From positions 23,281 through 87,280 of the forward strand of contig JACJNZ010000015.1 in NCBI GenBank assembly GCA_014695325.1: a stretch of 64,000 nucleotides of DNA, given 5' to 3'. Shown here in pieces: positions 17,319 through 26,170 of the stretch (position 1 is its first letter; each line of letters begins with the position of its first letter). The DNA is from Cyanobacteria bacterium FACHB-502. Lineage in GTDB: Bacteria > Cyanobacteriota > Cyanobacteriia > Elainellales > Elainellaceae. A model generated the notes under the pieces. The model did not search any database. It had not been told where the DNA came from and was given only the letters and a program-made list of their open reading frames with translations. A program made the position numbers and the translations under genes.

Positions 17319-18500
17319 TTACTTGTCCCTTGTCCGATCGATTGAAGCTGCTGGAGAGCAGTGTTCCGCATGGGGAAGCGGTTGAGCAAACTGCCGCAGC
17401 GCAACCAGACTTGCCCCACTTCCCAGACTGCCCAGGATGAGAAATAAGTCATTTAACGGCAGCACAGCAACGAGCAGCTGTACCCCTGCCCCCCCTAAGG
17501 TCATGCCCCCGTCAAACCCGGCGAGAAAAACGCTGTACACCCGACCGCGAACCGCCTGCGGAGCCGACAGCGACACCACGGCAGACAGCACCGGAAACAG
17601 AGAGCCAAATCCTAGCCCATAAACGATCGACCATAGCATCAGCCACTCAGGCGCGATCGATAGCCCTATCAACGCCGTCCCCGAACAAAAGATGCCCAAA
17701 CTCACAATCCATCGGCGAGAAAGGCGGTTGCCCCATCGCCCCAGCCCAAACCGAACCAGTACCGCAACCAGTGCATTCAGGCTATAGAAGAGGGCAGCAT
17801 TCGGCACAAACAGCGGTAGAAAAGTCACGACTGCGCCATGCAGAAATGAATTTGTAAAAAACAGCAGCGTTGCGTCTCTCACCGGATAACGGAGAATCGT
17901 CTTCCAGGGAAAGCTACGGTTGACGATCGCCTGACGGTTCGGCGGTGGAGAGGACGATTTCCAGGGCAGCGGCAGACTGAAAACAATGCCAACCAGCGTC
18001 AGAACTCCCATCAGCAGCACCGTGTGGGAAAAGCCGCCCTGCCGAAACACCAGCGATCCCAGCAGCGGACCTAGCGAGAAGCCGATCGTATTACTCATTG
18101 CCAGATATCCCAGCAACGCCGTCCGACGCTCTGGGGGAACCAGATCCACCAGCAGGGTTTGAGAAGCTGTGCCAAATGCCGCCTGACTAATACCGTGCAG
18201 CACCCGCACCCCCATAAGCCAGAAAGGAGTCGGCGACCAGAGATAGAGCGGCAAAATTGCCAGCATGATGCCCAGCCCTATCCACAGCACCGGTTTACGT
18301 CCCCAGCGATCGATTAGCCAGCCAATGGGCGGACGAAAAAACAGCAGCCCGATTGCCATTGCCCCCACTACAAACCCGAGCGGCGCATCTTGCCAGCGTT
18401 GGTTTACATAAAGCGGCAACACCGGAAACAGCACCGTTACCTGTGTGAAGTACACCAGCATTCCGATGCAGATGCAGAATAAGGACAAGCGATGAGGCAT
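17319..18500 (-). CDS. MFS transporter, drug/sugar efflux type
   Basis: 393 residues with about twelve membrane helices. Motif A of the superfamily, GWLIDRWGRKPVLW, stands between helices 2 and 3, and its relic RWGNRLSRRW between 8 and 9. This matches proton-driven exporters of the arabinose-efflux/tetracycline-resistance kind. The substrate is unknown. The next gene on the same strand (18509-18856) ends eight bases upstream of its start, so it is the distal gene of a three-gene minus-strand unit with the photolyase relative. Confidence 0.85.
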   Translation of the reverse strand: MPHRLSLFCICIGMLVYFTQVTVLFPVLPLYVNQRWQDAPLGFVVGAMAIGLLFFRPPIGWLIDRWGRKPVLWIGLGIMLAILPLYLWSPTPFWLMGVRVLHGISQAAFGTASQTLLVDLVPPERRTALLGYLAMSNTIGFSLGPLLGSLVFRQGGFSHTVLLMGVLTLVGIVFSLPLPWKSSSPPPNRQAIVNRSFPWKTILRYPVRDATLLFFTNSFLHGAVVTFLPLFVPNAALFYSLNALVAVLVRFGLGRWGNRLSRRWIVSLGIFCSGTALIGLSIAPEWLMLWSIVYGLGFGSLFPVLSAVVSLSAPQAVRGRVYSVFLAGFDGGMTLGGAGVQLLVAVLPLNDLFLILGSLGSGASLVALRQFAQPLPHAEHCSPAASIDRTRDK

Positions 18501-18508
18501 ACCTCATC

Positions 18509-18856
18509 CTATGGTTTTTCTGCCGTTTCTGCGGGTTTGGGCAGGCTCGATCGCCCCTTCCTTCTCCAGGTGAGGCTATTCTGATTGAGCTGTTTCAGAT
18601 AGAAATTAGGTTGAGTGATAATGGCTTCTGCGAGATCGATCGCCTGCTGGAGCTGCAATGCGGTGAGCTGTTGGTAGGCGGGAACCTTACCGCGTTCCAG
18701 AACTTCGTACCAGCATTGTCCCAACAAATTATCGAGGATGATGCGCTGAAAGCAGTGGTTATCGCTGACGGGAAACCCGCGCTGTTGTGCAAGCTGGGGC
18801 AGAGTACGATTCGTCAGTTCAAGATAGCGGCTGCGAAGTTCAAGCAGATGGGTCAT
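18509..18856 (-). CDS. Conserved cyanobacterial small protein, unknown function
   Basis: 115 residues. The core LRSRYLELTNRTLPQLA, then NHCFQRIILDNLLGQCWYEV and IDLAEAIITQPNFYLKQLN, resembles a short helical protein found across cyanobacteria, sometimes mislabelled as an acetyltransferase. No catalytic motif is evident. Its start overlaps the end of the photolyase-like gene by 17 bases, and its end is eight bases from the MFS gene, so it is embedded in that operon. The Lys/Pro-rich tail after residue 95 looks disordered. Confidence 0.7.
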   Translation of the reverse strand: MTHLLELRSRYLELTNRTLPQLAQQRGFPVSDNHCFQRIILDNLLGQCWYEVLERGKVPAYQQLTALQLQQAIDLAEAIITQPNFYLKQLNQNSLTWRRKGRSSLPKPAETAEKP

Positions 18857-20444
18857 GTGGATCAGGCTTAGAAGAATGGGGCGTGCAGGGCAGGAGGTAT
18901 TCGGTTTGCTGATGGTTAATACGCCAGTCAGCGGCCTGCTGCTGGATTTGCGCCAGTTCTTCAGATGCGATGCGATTTAGGTTGAGCAGAATGTGCTTCA
19001 TGCGATCGTTGTTTTGGAGCTTGGAATGGTGCCGCGCCAGAAAGTCCCAGTAAAAGAAATTGAACGGGCAGGCATCCGCTCCGGTGCGCCGTTTGGGGTT
19101 GTAATCGCAGTGCTTGCAGTAGTCGCTCATTGTGTTGACGTAGTTCGCTGAGGCAGCGTAGGGCTTAGATGCCATCAGTCCGCCGTCAGCGTATTGTCCC
19201 ATGCCAATCACGTTTGCCTGCATTACCCAGTCGTAGCCGTCGATAAAGGCAGTGTGGAACCAGTCCTGCAATTCCTGCGGTGAGACTCCGGCGATCAGAG
19301 CAAAGTTGTTGAGCACCATGAGCCGCTGAATGTGATGGGCATAGCCGATTTCTTTCACCTGATGGACAACCTGATGAATACAGTGCATCTGGGTTTCACC
19401 TGTCCAGTAGAAAGCAGGCAAGGGCTGATGGTGGTCGAAGAAATTGCGATCGGGATACTCCTCGCCCATGTAGTGATAAATGCCGTGCATATATTCCCGC
19501 CAGCCCAGAATTTGCCGGATAAAGCCCTCGATGCTGCTGAGCTGCCATTCACCCTGGGGATCGTTGTACTGACTGTCGTAATAGCCCTGCTCGGCTGCCT
19601 GAATCACCTCGATCGGATGCAGTAGTCCCAGATTGAGATAGGGCGATAGCATCGCGTGCCACAGGGTTTGCTCGCCTGTGATCATCGCGTCCTGGTACGG
19701 TCCGAAGTTTGAGAGGCGGGTTTGAATAAAAAAGTCGAGCACTTGCCTTGCCTGCGATCGCGTTACTCCCCAGCGAAAAGGATCGATCTGCCAGTAGGTG
19801 TGGCTCTCTTTGAAGGCGGGGGACTGTTTGAGCCAGTCGATCACGTCTTGGGTAATGGCATCCGGTTCAAACCAGAGGGCTTCGGGCAGCGTTAGTTTTC
19901 CTTTGGGCGGCTTGCGATTTTCGCGATCGAAATTCCACCGACCGCCGAGGGGCTGCTTCCCCTGCATCAAGATATTGAAGCGTTGCCGTCCCTCGCGATA
20001 AAAGTCCTCCATAATCAGCCGCTTGCGGGAGTCTGCCCACTCCGTGAAGGCTGTCTCTGTCCAGATAAAGCGATTGCTGGGCGTGAAGGTGACCGTGCAG
20101 GGGAGATCAAGGGATTGAATCAGCAAGCGAAAGGGGCGATCGGTGGGGGTCATCACCCGCAGTTCGGTAATCCTATATTCCGCAATCCAGGCTTTGAGCG
20201 GCGTTTCAAAGTCTTCCTCGATTCGATATGTTACCTGCCATCCGGCTTCGCGAAGCTCCTGAGCAAAGTGGCGCATCGCCGACCAGACCAGGACGAGCTT
20301 TTGCAAATGGTAGGGCAGCTTTTGCGCGTGGCGAACAGATTCAATCAAGAGAACAGGCGTTTCCTGCTGACGCGAAAGACAGCTTTGGAGCGCAGATTGT
20401 TCTAGCCAGAGCTGATCGCCAAGAATCCAGATGCCGATCGTCAT
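18840..20444 (-). CDS. FeS-type photolyase/cryptochrome (FeS-BCP, PhrB/CryB-like)
   Basis: 534 residues from ATG 20444. Cys355, Cys443, Cys446 and Cys459 have spacings 88, 3 and 13, the same as the four [4Fe-4S] cysteines of Agrobacterium PhrB as I recall them (350, 438, 441, 454). Other matches are IWILGDQLW at the N-terminus, FIRQILGWREYMHGIY and VMQANVIGMGQYADGG, in the FAD-binding part. These proteins bind FAD, an antenna pigment and an iron-sulfur cluster, and repair (6-4) photoproducts or act as blue-light receptors. An upstream ATG at 20489 is possible (GGGGACA before it), but its first codons fall in a dispersed repeat, so the shorter form is preferred. First gene of a three-gene operon. 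Confidence 0.9.
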   Translation of the reverse strand: MTIGIWILGDQLWLEQSALQSCLSRQQETPVLLIESVRHAQKLPYHLQKLVLVWSAMRHFAQELREAGWQVTYRIEEDFETPLKAWIAEYRITELRVMTPTDRPFRLLIQSLDLPCTVTFTPSNRFIWTETAFTEWADSRKRLIMEDFYREGRQRFNILMQGKQPLGGRWNFDRENRKPPKGKLTLPEALWFEPDAITQDVIDWLKQSPAFKESHTYWQIDPFRWGVTRSQARQVLDFFIQTRLSNFGPYQDAMITGEQTLWHAMLSPYLNLGLLHPIEVIQAAEQGYYDSQYNDPQGEWQLSSIEGFIRQILGWREYMHGIYHYMGEEYPDRNFFDHHQPLPAFYWTGETQMHCIHQVVHQVKEIGYAHHIQRLMVLNNFALIAGVSPQELQDWFHTAFIDGYDWVMQANVIGMGQYADGGLMASKPYAASANYVNTMSDYCKHCDYNPKRRTGADACPFNFFYWDFLARHHSKLQNNDRMKHILLNLNRIASEELAQIQQQAADWRINHQQTEYLLPCTPHSSKPDPHDPSA

Positions 20445-20473
20445 TGAGAAATGAGGGGGTGAGGAATTAAGGA

Positions 20474-20551
20474 GTGTGAGCGGTTCCATTGTCCCCTAAA
20501 TTGCCCAGGCTGAGGGGCTTGGACATTTGGAGGAGAGCCTTTTCCTGAATT
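20474..20551 (+). repeat. Dispersed repeat, partial copy
   Basis: GTGTGAGCGGTTCCATTGTC then CCCTAAATTGCC and GAGGGGCTTGGACAT, ending near CCTGAATT. It shares the leader GTGTGAGCGGT with the copy at 35742 and overlaps the alternative start of the photolyase gene. Confidence 0.75.
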
Positions 20552-20643
20552 CGCGATTGTAGCGGCATCGGCGATCGCAATTGAGCCAGCCTAAAGGACT
20601 GGAACGAAGCTTACCGCTCAAACAGAACCTTGTAAAAATTTCC

Positions 20644-21789
20644 TCAAGCCGCGATCGACTTTTGCTTACTTTTCGCTGATTTTCGCTTCGGCTTTTCCGC
20701 TTCGGGCTGCAGGGCTGCGGTGTAAGCTTCTAGGACGGCGAGTACGGCGCGTTCTTCCTGACGGAGTTGATATTTAGCAGCTTCCACAGCTTCGATCGCC
20801 TCTTCAAGCTCGATTAGCGATTGGGTCAGGTCGAACAGCTTTTCTTCCAGGTAGGCATCCAGAATACTGGGGTGGACGTAGTATTTGCGACAAGTGGCTG
20901 GACGATTGCCCAGGCGTTTAGCGGTGTTTTTGATGGCTTCGGTAACGTTCTTTTTTGCCTGAGTTTGAGAAGAAAACAGTCCGATCATGTGCAGTTCTTG
21001 CAGGGCATGAACCGTGCCCATCCAGGTACGAAAATCTTTGGCAGTGAAGTTCTCTTGGGTAATCTCGTAAAGATAGTCGTTTACGTCTTTAGAGTCGATC
21101 GTCTGACGTTCACCGTTTTCGTCGATGTATTGAAATAATTCTTGCCCCGGTACATCACGACAGGATTTAACAATGCGGGCTAAGCGTCGATCGCCTAATT
21201 CAATTTCGTGTTCTACGCCGCTTTTTCCACGAAAGTGAAATACAATCTTCGTGCTGGTGACTTCGATATGCTCATCGCGCAGCGTGGTGAGTCCAAAAGA
21301 ATCGTTCGTTTGAGCATATTCTTCGTTGCCCACTCGGATCAGGGTTTTCTCTAAAAGCTGAACTACAGTTGCCAGCACTTTTTCACGGCGCAGACCGGGC
21401 AGGCGCAGATGGCGATCAGTTTGTTCGCGAATCAGGGGCAACGCCTGAGCAAAGCGCACCATGCGATCGAATTTAGTTTGGCTGCGGATTTTGCGCCAGT
21501 CAGCATGATAGCGATACTGTTTGCGTCCTTTGGCATCGCGTCCGGTTGCTTGCAAGTGTCCGTCGGGTAATGGACAAATCCAAACGTCTGTCCAGGCGGG
21601 CGGAATAATTAACGCTTTGAAACGCTCTAGTTCTTCAGGATCCTGAATCGGACGACCATCTACGCCAAGATACACAAATTCATTTCCCGATCGTTCTCGA
21701 CGAATGCCGGGAATCGTATCGCTAACATAGCGTAAACCAACTGCTTTAGCGGACTCGATCGGACTGATAGTAGATTCGGCGCTCAACAT
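20644..21789 (-). CDS. DNA topoisomerase IB, bacterial/poxvirus type
   Basis: 381 residues. The catalytic Tyr304 lies in CRKYYVHP, directly before VHP as in the Deinococcus enzyme. Other active-site parts are KGRKQYRYH (Arg and Tyr), RVGNEEYAQTNDSFGLTTL, and the TSTKIVFHFRGKSG stretch carrying the catalytic Lys. The enzyme nicks one strand, forms a 3'-phosphotyrosyl bond and relaxes supercoils without ATP. The C-terminus after residue 330 is a Glu/Lys-rich tail, likely a flexible DNA contact. It appears to be transcribed on its own. Such topoisomerases are scattered in bacteria, so gene transfer is possible, but base composition looks like its neighbours. Confidence 0.92.
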   Translation of the reverse strand: MLSAESTISPIESAKAVGLRYVSDTIPGIRRERSGNEFVYLGVDGRPIQDPEELERFKALIIPPAWTDVWICPLPDGHLQATGRDAKGRKQYRYHADWRKIRSQTKFDRMVRFAQALPLIREQTDRHLRLPGLRREKVLATVVQLLEKTLIRVGNEEYAQTNDSFGLTTLRDEHIEVTSTKIVFHFRGKSGVEHEIELGDRRLARIVKSCRDVPGQELFQYIDENGERQTIDSKDVNDYLYEITQENFTAKDFRTWMGTVHALQELHMIGLFSSQTQAKKNVTEAIKNTAKRLGNRPATCRKYYVHPSILDAYLEEKLFDLTQSLIELEEAIEAVEAAKYQLRQEERAVLAVLEAYTAALQPEAEKPKRKSAKSKQKSIAA

Positions 21790-21947
21790 AGATTCTGATC
21801 CAAAAGATTCTGCCCTAAAAATTAGAAACAGGGCTAGATGCGCGATGCAATCTGCCCCTTTGTCGCTTTTTGGGAGGTAAGTTGAAACGTTAAAACGAGT
21901 TTGTGGTACAGCCTCGATCGAACGAATCAGTTTGGTGTTTTTGATGC

Positions 21948-22331
21948 TTAACCGACCGTCACCTGGCTGGTATCAACATTTGTTGCACCACTTACTCCAC
22001 GGGCAACAGACGTCATTTTTTGCACGATTTCCTGATTTGGGGCTTTTCCTTTCAGAACAACCGTGCCGCCTGTTTGAGCCACATAAACCGTGTCAATGTC
22101 ATCAATGCCCGGATCTTGGTCAAATGCCAGCGCAACTCGCTTTGCCAGACCGCTCTGATCGTATTCCCCGTTCAAGCCAACCCGCTCCGGAGGAATTGAT
22201 TCCTGACCGCCTTGAGCTGCCGTTGCTGCATTACCGCCTTGAGCTGCCGCTGCTACATTTGCTTGAGGCTGAGCCTGAGCTTGATTTTGCTGAGGCTTCT
22301 GAGCTCCGAATAATCTTTGTAGCCAACCCAT
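21948..22331 (-). CDS. BON-domain protein
   Basis: 127 residues. After an N-terminal MGWLQRLFG and a low-complexity Gln/Ala linker (about 10-45), residues 55-127 form a BON domain: EYDQSGLAKRVALAFD, IDTVYVAQTGGTVVLKGKAP, and VSGATNVDTSQVTVG. BON domains are thought to bind phospholipid membranes and often accompany osmotic stress functions. There is no signal peptide, so the protein is probably cytoplasmic. A second BON gene at 48416 has a similar start (MSWSERLFG) and the same core, so the two are paralogues. Confidence 0.85.
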   Translation of the reverse strand: MGWLQRLFGAQKPQQNQAQAQPQANVAAAAQGGNAATAAQGGQESIPPERVGLNGEYDQSGLAKRVALAFDQDPGIDDIDTVYVAQTGGTVVLKGKAPNQEIVQKMTSVARGVSGATNVDTSQVTVG

Positions 22332-22540
22332 TGGCTGTATCTCCTCAAAATGGTGTTCACTATCCGTCCGCAGACGATACTTTTATTAGAAACAATTCAT
22401 TGCAGTCAGCAATCGATCTAGAGACATAGGGAGTTTTTACCCCCTTATCTCGCTGCTTGAATCCTGCTTGAATGCTTTTTGATCATGCCTGATCTAAGCA
22501 AAGCGAAAGAAAACTGCAAGGCGAAAGAAAACCGATCGCC

Positions 22541-22572
22541 TTAGTTCGAGCAATAATTAGTTCGAGCGATAA
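22541..22572. repeat. Tandem 16-bp duplication covering the 3' end of a gene
   Basis: TTAGTTCGAGCAATAA (22541-22556) is followed by TTAGTTCGAGCGATAA (22557-22572). The second copy contains the stop and last codons of the small gene below; the first is its duplicate beyond the stop. Confidence 0.85.
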
Positions 22573-22766
22573 TCTGCATCTCGCCAGCAGCGAGGCAGCT
22601 CTTCTCCAGAAGGAAAAACTAGCGTGTCTTTCCCAATTTCTTCGGGCGGCTGTTCTTCCTGACCTTCCTGAATTCTGCCTTTAATCGTGTCGTGCGACGG
22701 GTTAATTAGCTCTTCTGTATCCATCACTTCGATTAATACACCCGTTTGTTTGTCTTGTAGAATCAT
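22557..22766 (-). CDS. Small conserved hypothetical protein
   Basis: 69 residues, acidic. It starts MILQDKQTGVLIEVMDTEEL and ends FPSGEELPRCWRDADYRSN. I recall very similar short proteins in other cyanobacteria (a start like LLQDKxSGxLIEIxDxxEL and an end PSGExLPRCWxDxxY), but no function. No signal peptide or membrane helix. It lies between two genes of stress-like character (BON upstream of its 3' side, glycine-zipper protein divergent). The final codons are duplicated by the 16-bp tandem repeat. Confidence 0.7.
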   Translation of the reverse strand: MILQDKQTGVLIEVMDTEELINPSHDTIKGRIQEGQEEQPPEEIGKDTLVFPSGEELPRCWRDADYRSN

Positions 22767-23125
22767 TGTTTTAAGTTGAAATCTTTACTTTACTTTGAAA
22801 GTAACGAATGAAAGAACGGCTTATCCTCTATCAAGAGGGACAGTTTCCATAAACAGGTACCGAGAAATTGGAGAAATTGGATAAGTCTTAGGAAAGAAAT
22901 CCGCTTAACGATGAGCAGACTTCCCTCGCAGGAAGGACGGTTGACGAAAACAGAATTCGATACGGTAAGGAGTAAGTTCGGTGAGAAGTGAGTCCCTGCA
23001 ACGTTCCCTTGCTGAATCAGTGTCTTGCTGAATCAGCAGAACGACTTTGTGAGAACTGCTCTGTGACCAGAAGCTTGCGACTAAAGGCTTAAGCTGTGTG
23101 TTTTAGATAAAATTGGCAAACCGCT
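22767..23125. other. Divergent intergenic region with a short tandem repeat
   Basis: 359 bases between the divergent small gene and the glycine-zipper gene. CTTGCTGAATCAG occurs at 23008-23020 and again at 23024-23036, a 16-base period. Nothing else was recognised; promoters for both genes must lie here. Confidence 0.6.
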
Positions 23126-23839
23126 ATGAGTAAACAGGTTATTGATCCACGAATTGCTCGACGAAGTGATCGACGACGCGAAGCCGTAATTAATCCTCAT
23201 CCCGACCCGATCACCGGAGAAACTGGATCGCACCCGATCGCAACTGGAATTGGGGCAGGAATTGTCGGCACAATCGGGATGCTGGTGGGTTCTGTGACGG
23301 GTCCGGTGGGAGCGATTGCAGGCGCGGCGATCGGCAGTATTTTGGGTGGATTAGTGGGTAAGAGTGCTGCTGAAGCCACCCATCCAACGATCGAAGATTA
23401 CGACGTGCAGGTGATTGAACCGCGCGATGTTCCCCGTGGAAGTGTTGCCTCGCATCGCCGAATTGAGCCTGTTTCTGTTCAAGCGGTTTATGCTTCTGGG
23501 GCCACCCCGCCAACGGTCGAGCAGTCCATTATTCATGCGGCGCTGCGCGGACGGAATTCTCTGGTTGCTAACGAAGATCAATACTGGCAGCAGCATTACA
23601 CGGCACAGCCTTACTATCAATCGGGGTTGACCTACCGGGATTACCAGCCTGCATATCGTCTGGGCTACGAAGGCTACACGCGCTATCACGGCACAGGCAT
23701 GAGCTACGACGAAGTTGAACCCGAACTTCAGCAGCAGTATGAGCAAGAGCGGCGATTGTCCTGGTTAGGTTGGGAGCAAGCCCGTCCTGCGGTGAGAGCA
23801 GGCTGGCATCGACTCGAGCAGGCATTTCGCGGTCGCTAA
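23126..23839 (+). CDS. Glycine-zipper-domain protein, possibly membrane-associated
   Basis: 237 residues. Residues about 40-82 form a Gly-zipper helix pair (GIGAGIVGTIGMLVGSVTGP, then GAIAGAAIGSILGGLVGKSA), suited to packing in a membrane. The remainder is hydrophilic and rich in Tyr, Gln and Arg. It has repeated motifs such as YYQSGLTYRDYQPAYRLGYEGY, split here as YQSG, YRDYQPAYR and LGYEGYTR, which resemble short tails of other stress-related bacterial proteins. No reaction is known. It is convergent with the glycosyltransferase operon: its TAA overlaps the other stop (CTAA) by four bases. Confidence 0.75.
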   Translation: MSKQVIDPRIARRSDRRREAVINPHPDPITGETGSHPIATGIGAGIVGTIGMLVGSVTGPVGAIAGAAIGSILGGLVGKSAAEATHPTIEDYDVQVIEPRDVPRGSVASHRRIEPVSVQAVYASGATPPTVEQSIIHAALRGRNSLVANEDQYWQQHYTAQPYYQSGLTYRDYQPAYRLGYEGYTRYHGTGMSYDEVEPELQQQYEQERRLSWLGWEQARPAVRAGWHRLEQAFRGR

Positions 23840-24948
23840 TCCTTAGGACGAGGCACTTTCAATCGGGGAACTGGGGGACGATCGAGCAACTCTCGCCAGA
23901 GGGTTTCGTAGCGGCACGTCATCGTTCCCACTGTGAAGTGAGCCAGAGCCGTATCGCGGGCTTGCTTGCCGAGCTGATGCCGAAATTCGGGATTGTCTCG
24001 CAGGCGTTTGAGCGATCGAGTTAAGCCGTCTACATCGTTTTTGTCGATCAGCAGCCCTGTTATCCCATCTTGAATCGCTTCCGGCATACTGCCAACTCGG
24101 GTTGCAATCACCGGACGCGCCGCCAGCATTGCTTCGACCATTGCCAGGGGAAACCCTTCCGATCGTGAAGGCATCGCCACCACGTCAAACTGGGGCAAAT
24201 AAGACTGCGGGCGATCGACCCATCCTGGCATTTCCACTCGATCGCGAATGCCCAGATCGCTTGACAGCTTTTCCAGATTCGATCGTTCGCCTCCATCCCC
24301 CAAAATCACTGCCCGCACCTGAGGAACCTGCGCCACTGCCCGCAGCAAAATATCGTGTGCCTTCATCGCATCGAGTCGTCCGATACTGCCGACGGTGATT
24401 TGTGCTGGGTTCTGATATGCAGGCAACTCCGGTTCGCCCCCATCCGGCACCCCGTTAGGAATGGAAATCACGCTGTTTCTGCCCAGCGCGTAGAAATCTT
24501 CCATCTTAGTTGTGCTTGCCTGACCCACTGCCACATGAGCATCCGATCGCAAACAAAGGGCACGAGTTCGCCACAGGGTCAGCATATCCGTTGTCCGCAG
24601 GGGAAGCTGATCGACCCGCACCACCCGCACCTTAGGTAAGGACAGAGCTGCAGCTAAACCGATCGCCCCCGCCCAGGGTGTACACAAGTTGCAGTGAATA
24701 ATATCAGGATGTAGCTGTTGAAATGTGCGGCGATGTTCTAAGAATGCTCCTATACCAGAAGCAGGAAGAATAAAGCGATCGATCTCTGAACGACTCGCAG
24801 CAATAAAATGAACAACCTTTTCATCAACACCCACAACAGTCAGATGAATTTCTGAAGAAACGGTTGCAGCCAGATGCGATAAACTGATCTCCGCGCCGCC
24901 AATTCCCGCAGAGTCTGTATAAACAGTGACGCGCAAAGGTGAAGTCAT
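23836..24948 (-). CDS. GT4-family glycosyltransferase
   Basis: 370 residues with a GT-B fold. The N-terminal domain begins VTVYTDSAGIGGAEISLSHL, where the Gly-rich loop contacts the acceptor. The C-terminal domain has VGSIGRLDAMKAHDILLRAV and AMPSRSEGFPLAMVEAMLA, the E-x7-E motif that holds the nucleotide-sugar donor. It uses a retaining mechanism in family 4; donor and acceptor are unknown. It is the last gene of the heptose locus, seven bases after the previous stop, so it is probably co-transcribed. Confidence 0.88.
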   Translation of the reverse strand: MTSPLRVTVYTDSAGIGGAEISLSHLAATVSSEIHLTVVGVDEKVVHFIAASRSEIDRFILPASGIGAFLEHRRTFQQLHPDIIHCNLCTPWAGAIGLAAALSLPKVRVVRVDQLPLRTTDMLTLWRTRALCLRSDAHVAVGQASTTKMEDFYALGRNSVISIPNGVPDGGEPELPAYQNPAQITVGSIGRLDAMKAHDILLRAVAQVPQVRAVILGDGGERSNLEKLSSDLGIRDRVEMPGWVDRPQSYLPQFDVVAMPSRSEGFPLAMVEAMLAARPVIATRVGSMPEAIQDGITGLLIDKNDVDGLTRSLKRLRDNPEFRHQLGKQARDTALAHFTVGTMTCRYETLWRELLDRPPVPRLKVPRPKD

Positions 24949-24955
24949 TTCTCTT

Positions 24956-26170
24956 TCAACTCACATCGCGATAGATTTGCAAATGTTTCTCAGCGATATC
25001 TGACCAGGAAAAAGACTGGCTGAACTCACAACCCACCTGAGCAAGATTTTGACGCAGTGAAGCATCAGACAGAATATGAGTAAGCGCAATCGTTAATTCT
25101 TCAACGGAACGGGGAGGGATAAAATAAGCGATCGAATCTGGCAATTCTGGATCAGGTGGACTTGCATAAGTCGCAATAACAGGAAGTTGATGCTGCATTA
25201 ATGCCAGAAGCGAACCGCTCTTGAGCGTCACGCCATGATTAAAAGGTAAGACTCCGATATCTATACCTGATAAGTAGTCGGATACCGATCGCTCATCTAA
25301 ATATCCGGTCATGTGAACGCTTGGTTGAAGTTGAAGAGAAGCAATGTGAGACTCTAATTTTTCCCAGTAGCGATCGGCTTCTGTACCTCGCAGTGCCAAA
25401 CTTTCTACACCGCCGATCAGAAGCAGTTTTGCTCGCGGAATTTGAGTGATTACTTGCTGAAAAGCAGACAGCAGCGTTTCCAGTCCTTTTACCGGGTGCA
25501 GGAAGCCGAAAAACGCCACAAGCAGCGAATCGTTTGACCAGTTTAACCGCTGAAGAATTCGTAATTTTGCGTCGGTTTTATTGTGTTTTGCTTGCTCGAT
25601 GTTGGGGGCGATCGGGATGCGATGGAGCCTTTCTTTTAGGGCAGGAAGCCGTTTAACGATCACTTGTTCTGCATCATGGTTTGTCGTAATTACGGCATCA
25701 CTCAACGTGAGCAGAAAGCCGTCTTCCTCATCCCACCAGCCGCGCTGCTGTCCCCATTGCTTGAGGCGATCGAGCCACTGGGCAGGAAAATAGTCTGGCT
25801 CCCAGTTCCACCAGCCGTATTCGTGAATGGTGGTGACAATCGGCTTGTGCCAGCACGTAAGCCGCAGCAGCAAAGGCAGCAGAAAAATCGATCGATCGAA
25901 GCCGTAGGTTCCCGCTGCGTGTTGCAGGTGCAGCAGGTCTGCGTCGGTTTGATGAACTGCCCGAACCAGGGAAAAAAGTTCGGTGATGTGCCAGCGATCG
26001 ATCGCGCCTTTCACGGTTCGCTCACTGCCATTTGCAACCGATCGAGTGGTAAGGACGATCGACTCAACCCCGGATAGAGCCAACCTTTCGCGCAGATGCT
26101 GAGTGTAGTGTGCAACTCCGCAGCGATCGGGCTGGTAGGTTCCGGCAATCAGGGCGACACGCATCAGCAA
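24956..26170 (-). CDS. GT4-family glycosyltransferase
   Basis: 404 residues with a GT-B fold. The N-terminus reads MRVALIAGTYQPDRCGVAHY, typical of GT4 enzymes, and TTIHEYGWWNW follows. The donor half has FFGFLHPVKGLETLLSAFQQ and DIGVLPFNHGVTLKSGSLLA, where a Lys-Ser-Gly replaces the usual first Glu region. It probably transfers a hexose or heptose in the same glycan as its neighbours. Its start overlaps the end of the tandem GT9 gene by seven bases (MLMR, either Met possible), showing tight coupling. Confidence 0.87.
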   Translation of the reverse strand: MLMRVALIAGTYQPDRCGVAHYTQHLRERLALSGVESIVLTTRSVANGSERTVKGAIDRWHITELFSLVRAVHQTDADLLHLQHAAGTYGFDRSIFLLPLLLRLTCWHKPIVTTIHEYGWWNWEPDYFPAQWLDRLKQWGQQRGWWDEEDGFLLTLSDAVITTNHDAEQVIVKRLPALKERLHRIPIAPNIEQAKHNKTDAKLRILQRLNWSNDSLLVAFFGFLHPVKGLETLLSAFQQVITQIPRAKLLLIGGVESLALRGTEADRYWEKLESHIASLQLQPSVHMTGYLDERSVSDYLSGIDIGVLPFNHGVTLKSGSLLALMQHQLPVIATYASPPDPELPDSIAYFIPPRSVEELTIALTHILSDASLRQNLAQVGCEFSQSFSWSDIAEKHLQIYRDVS

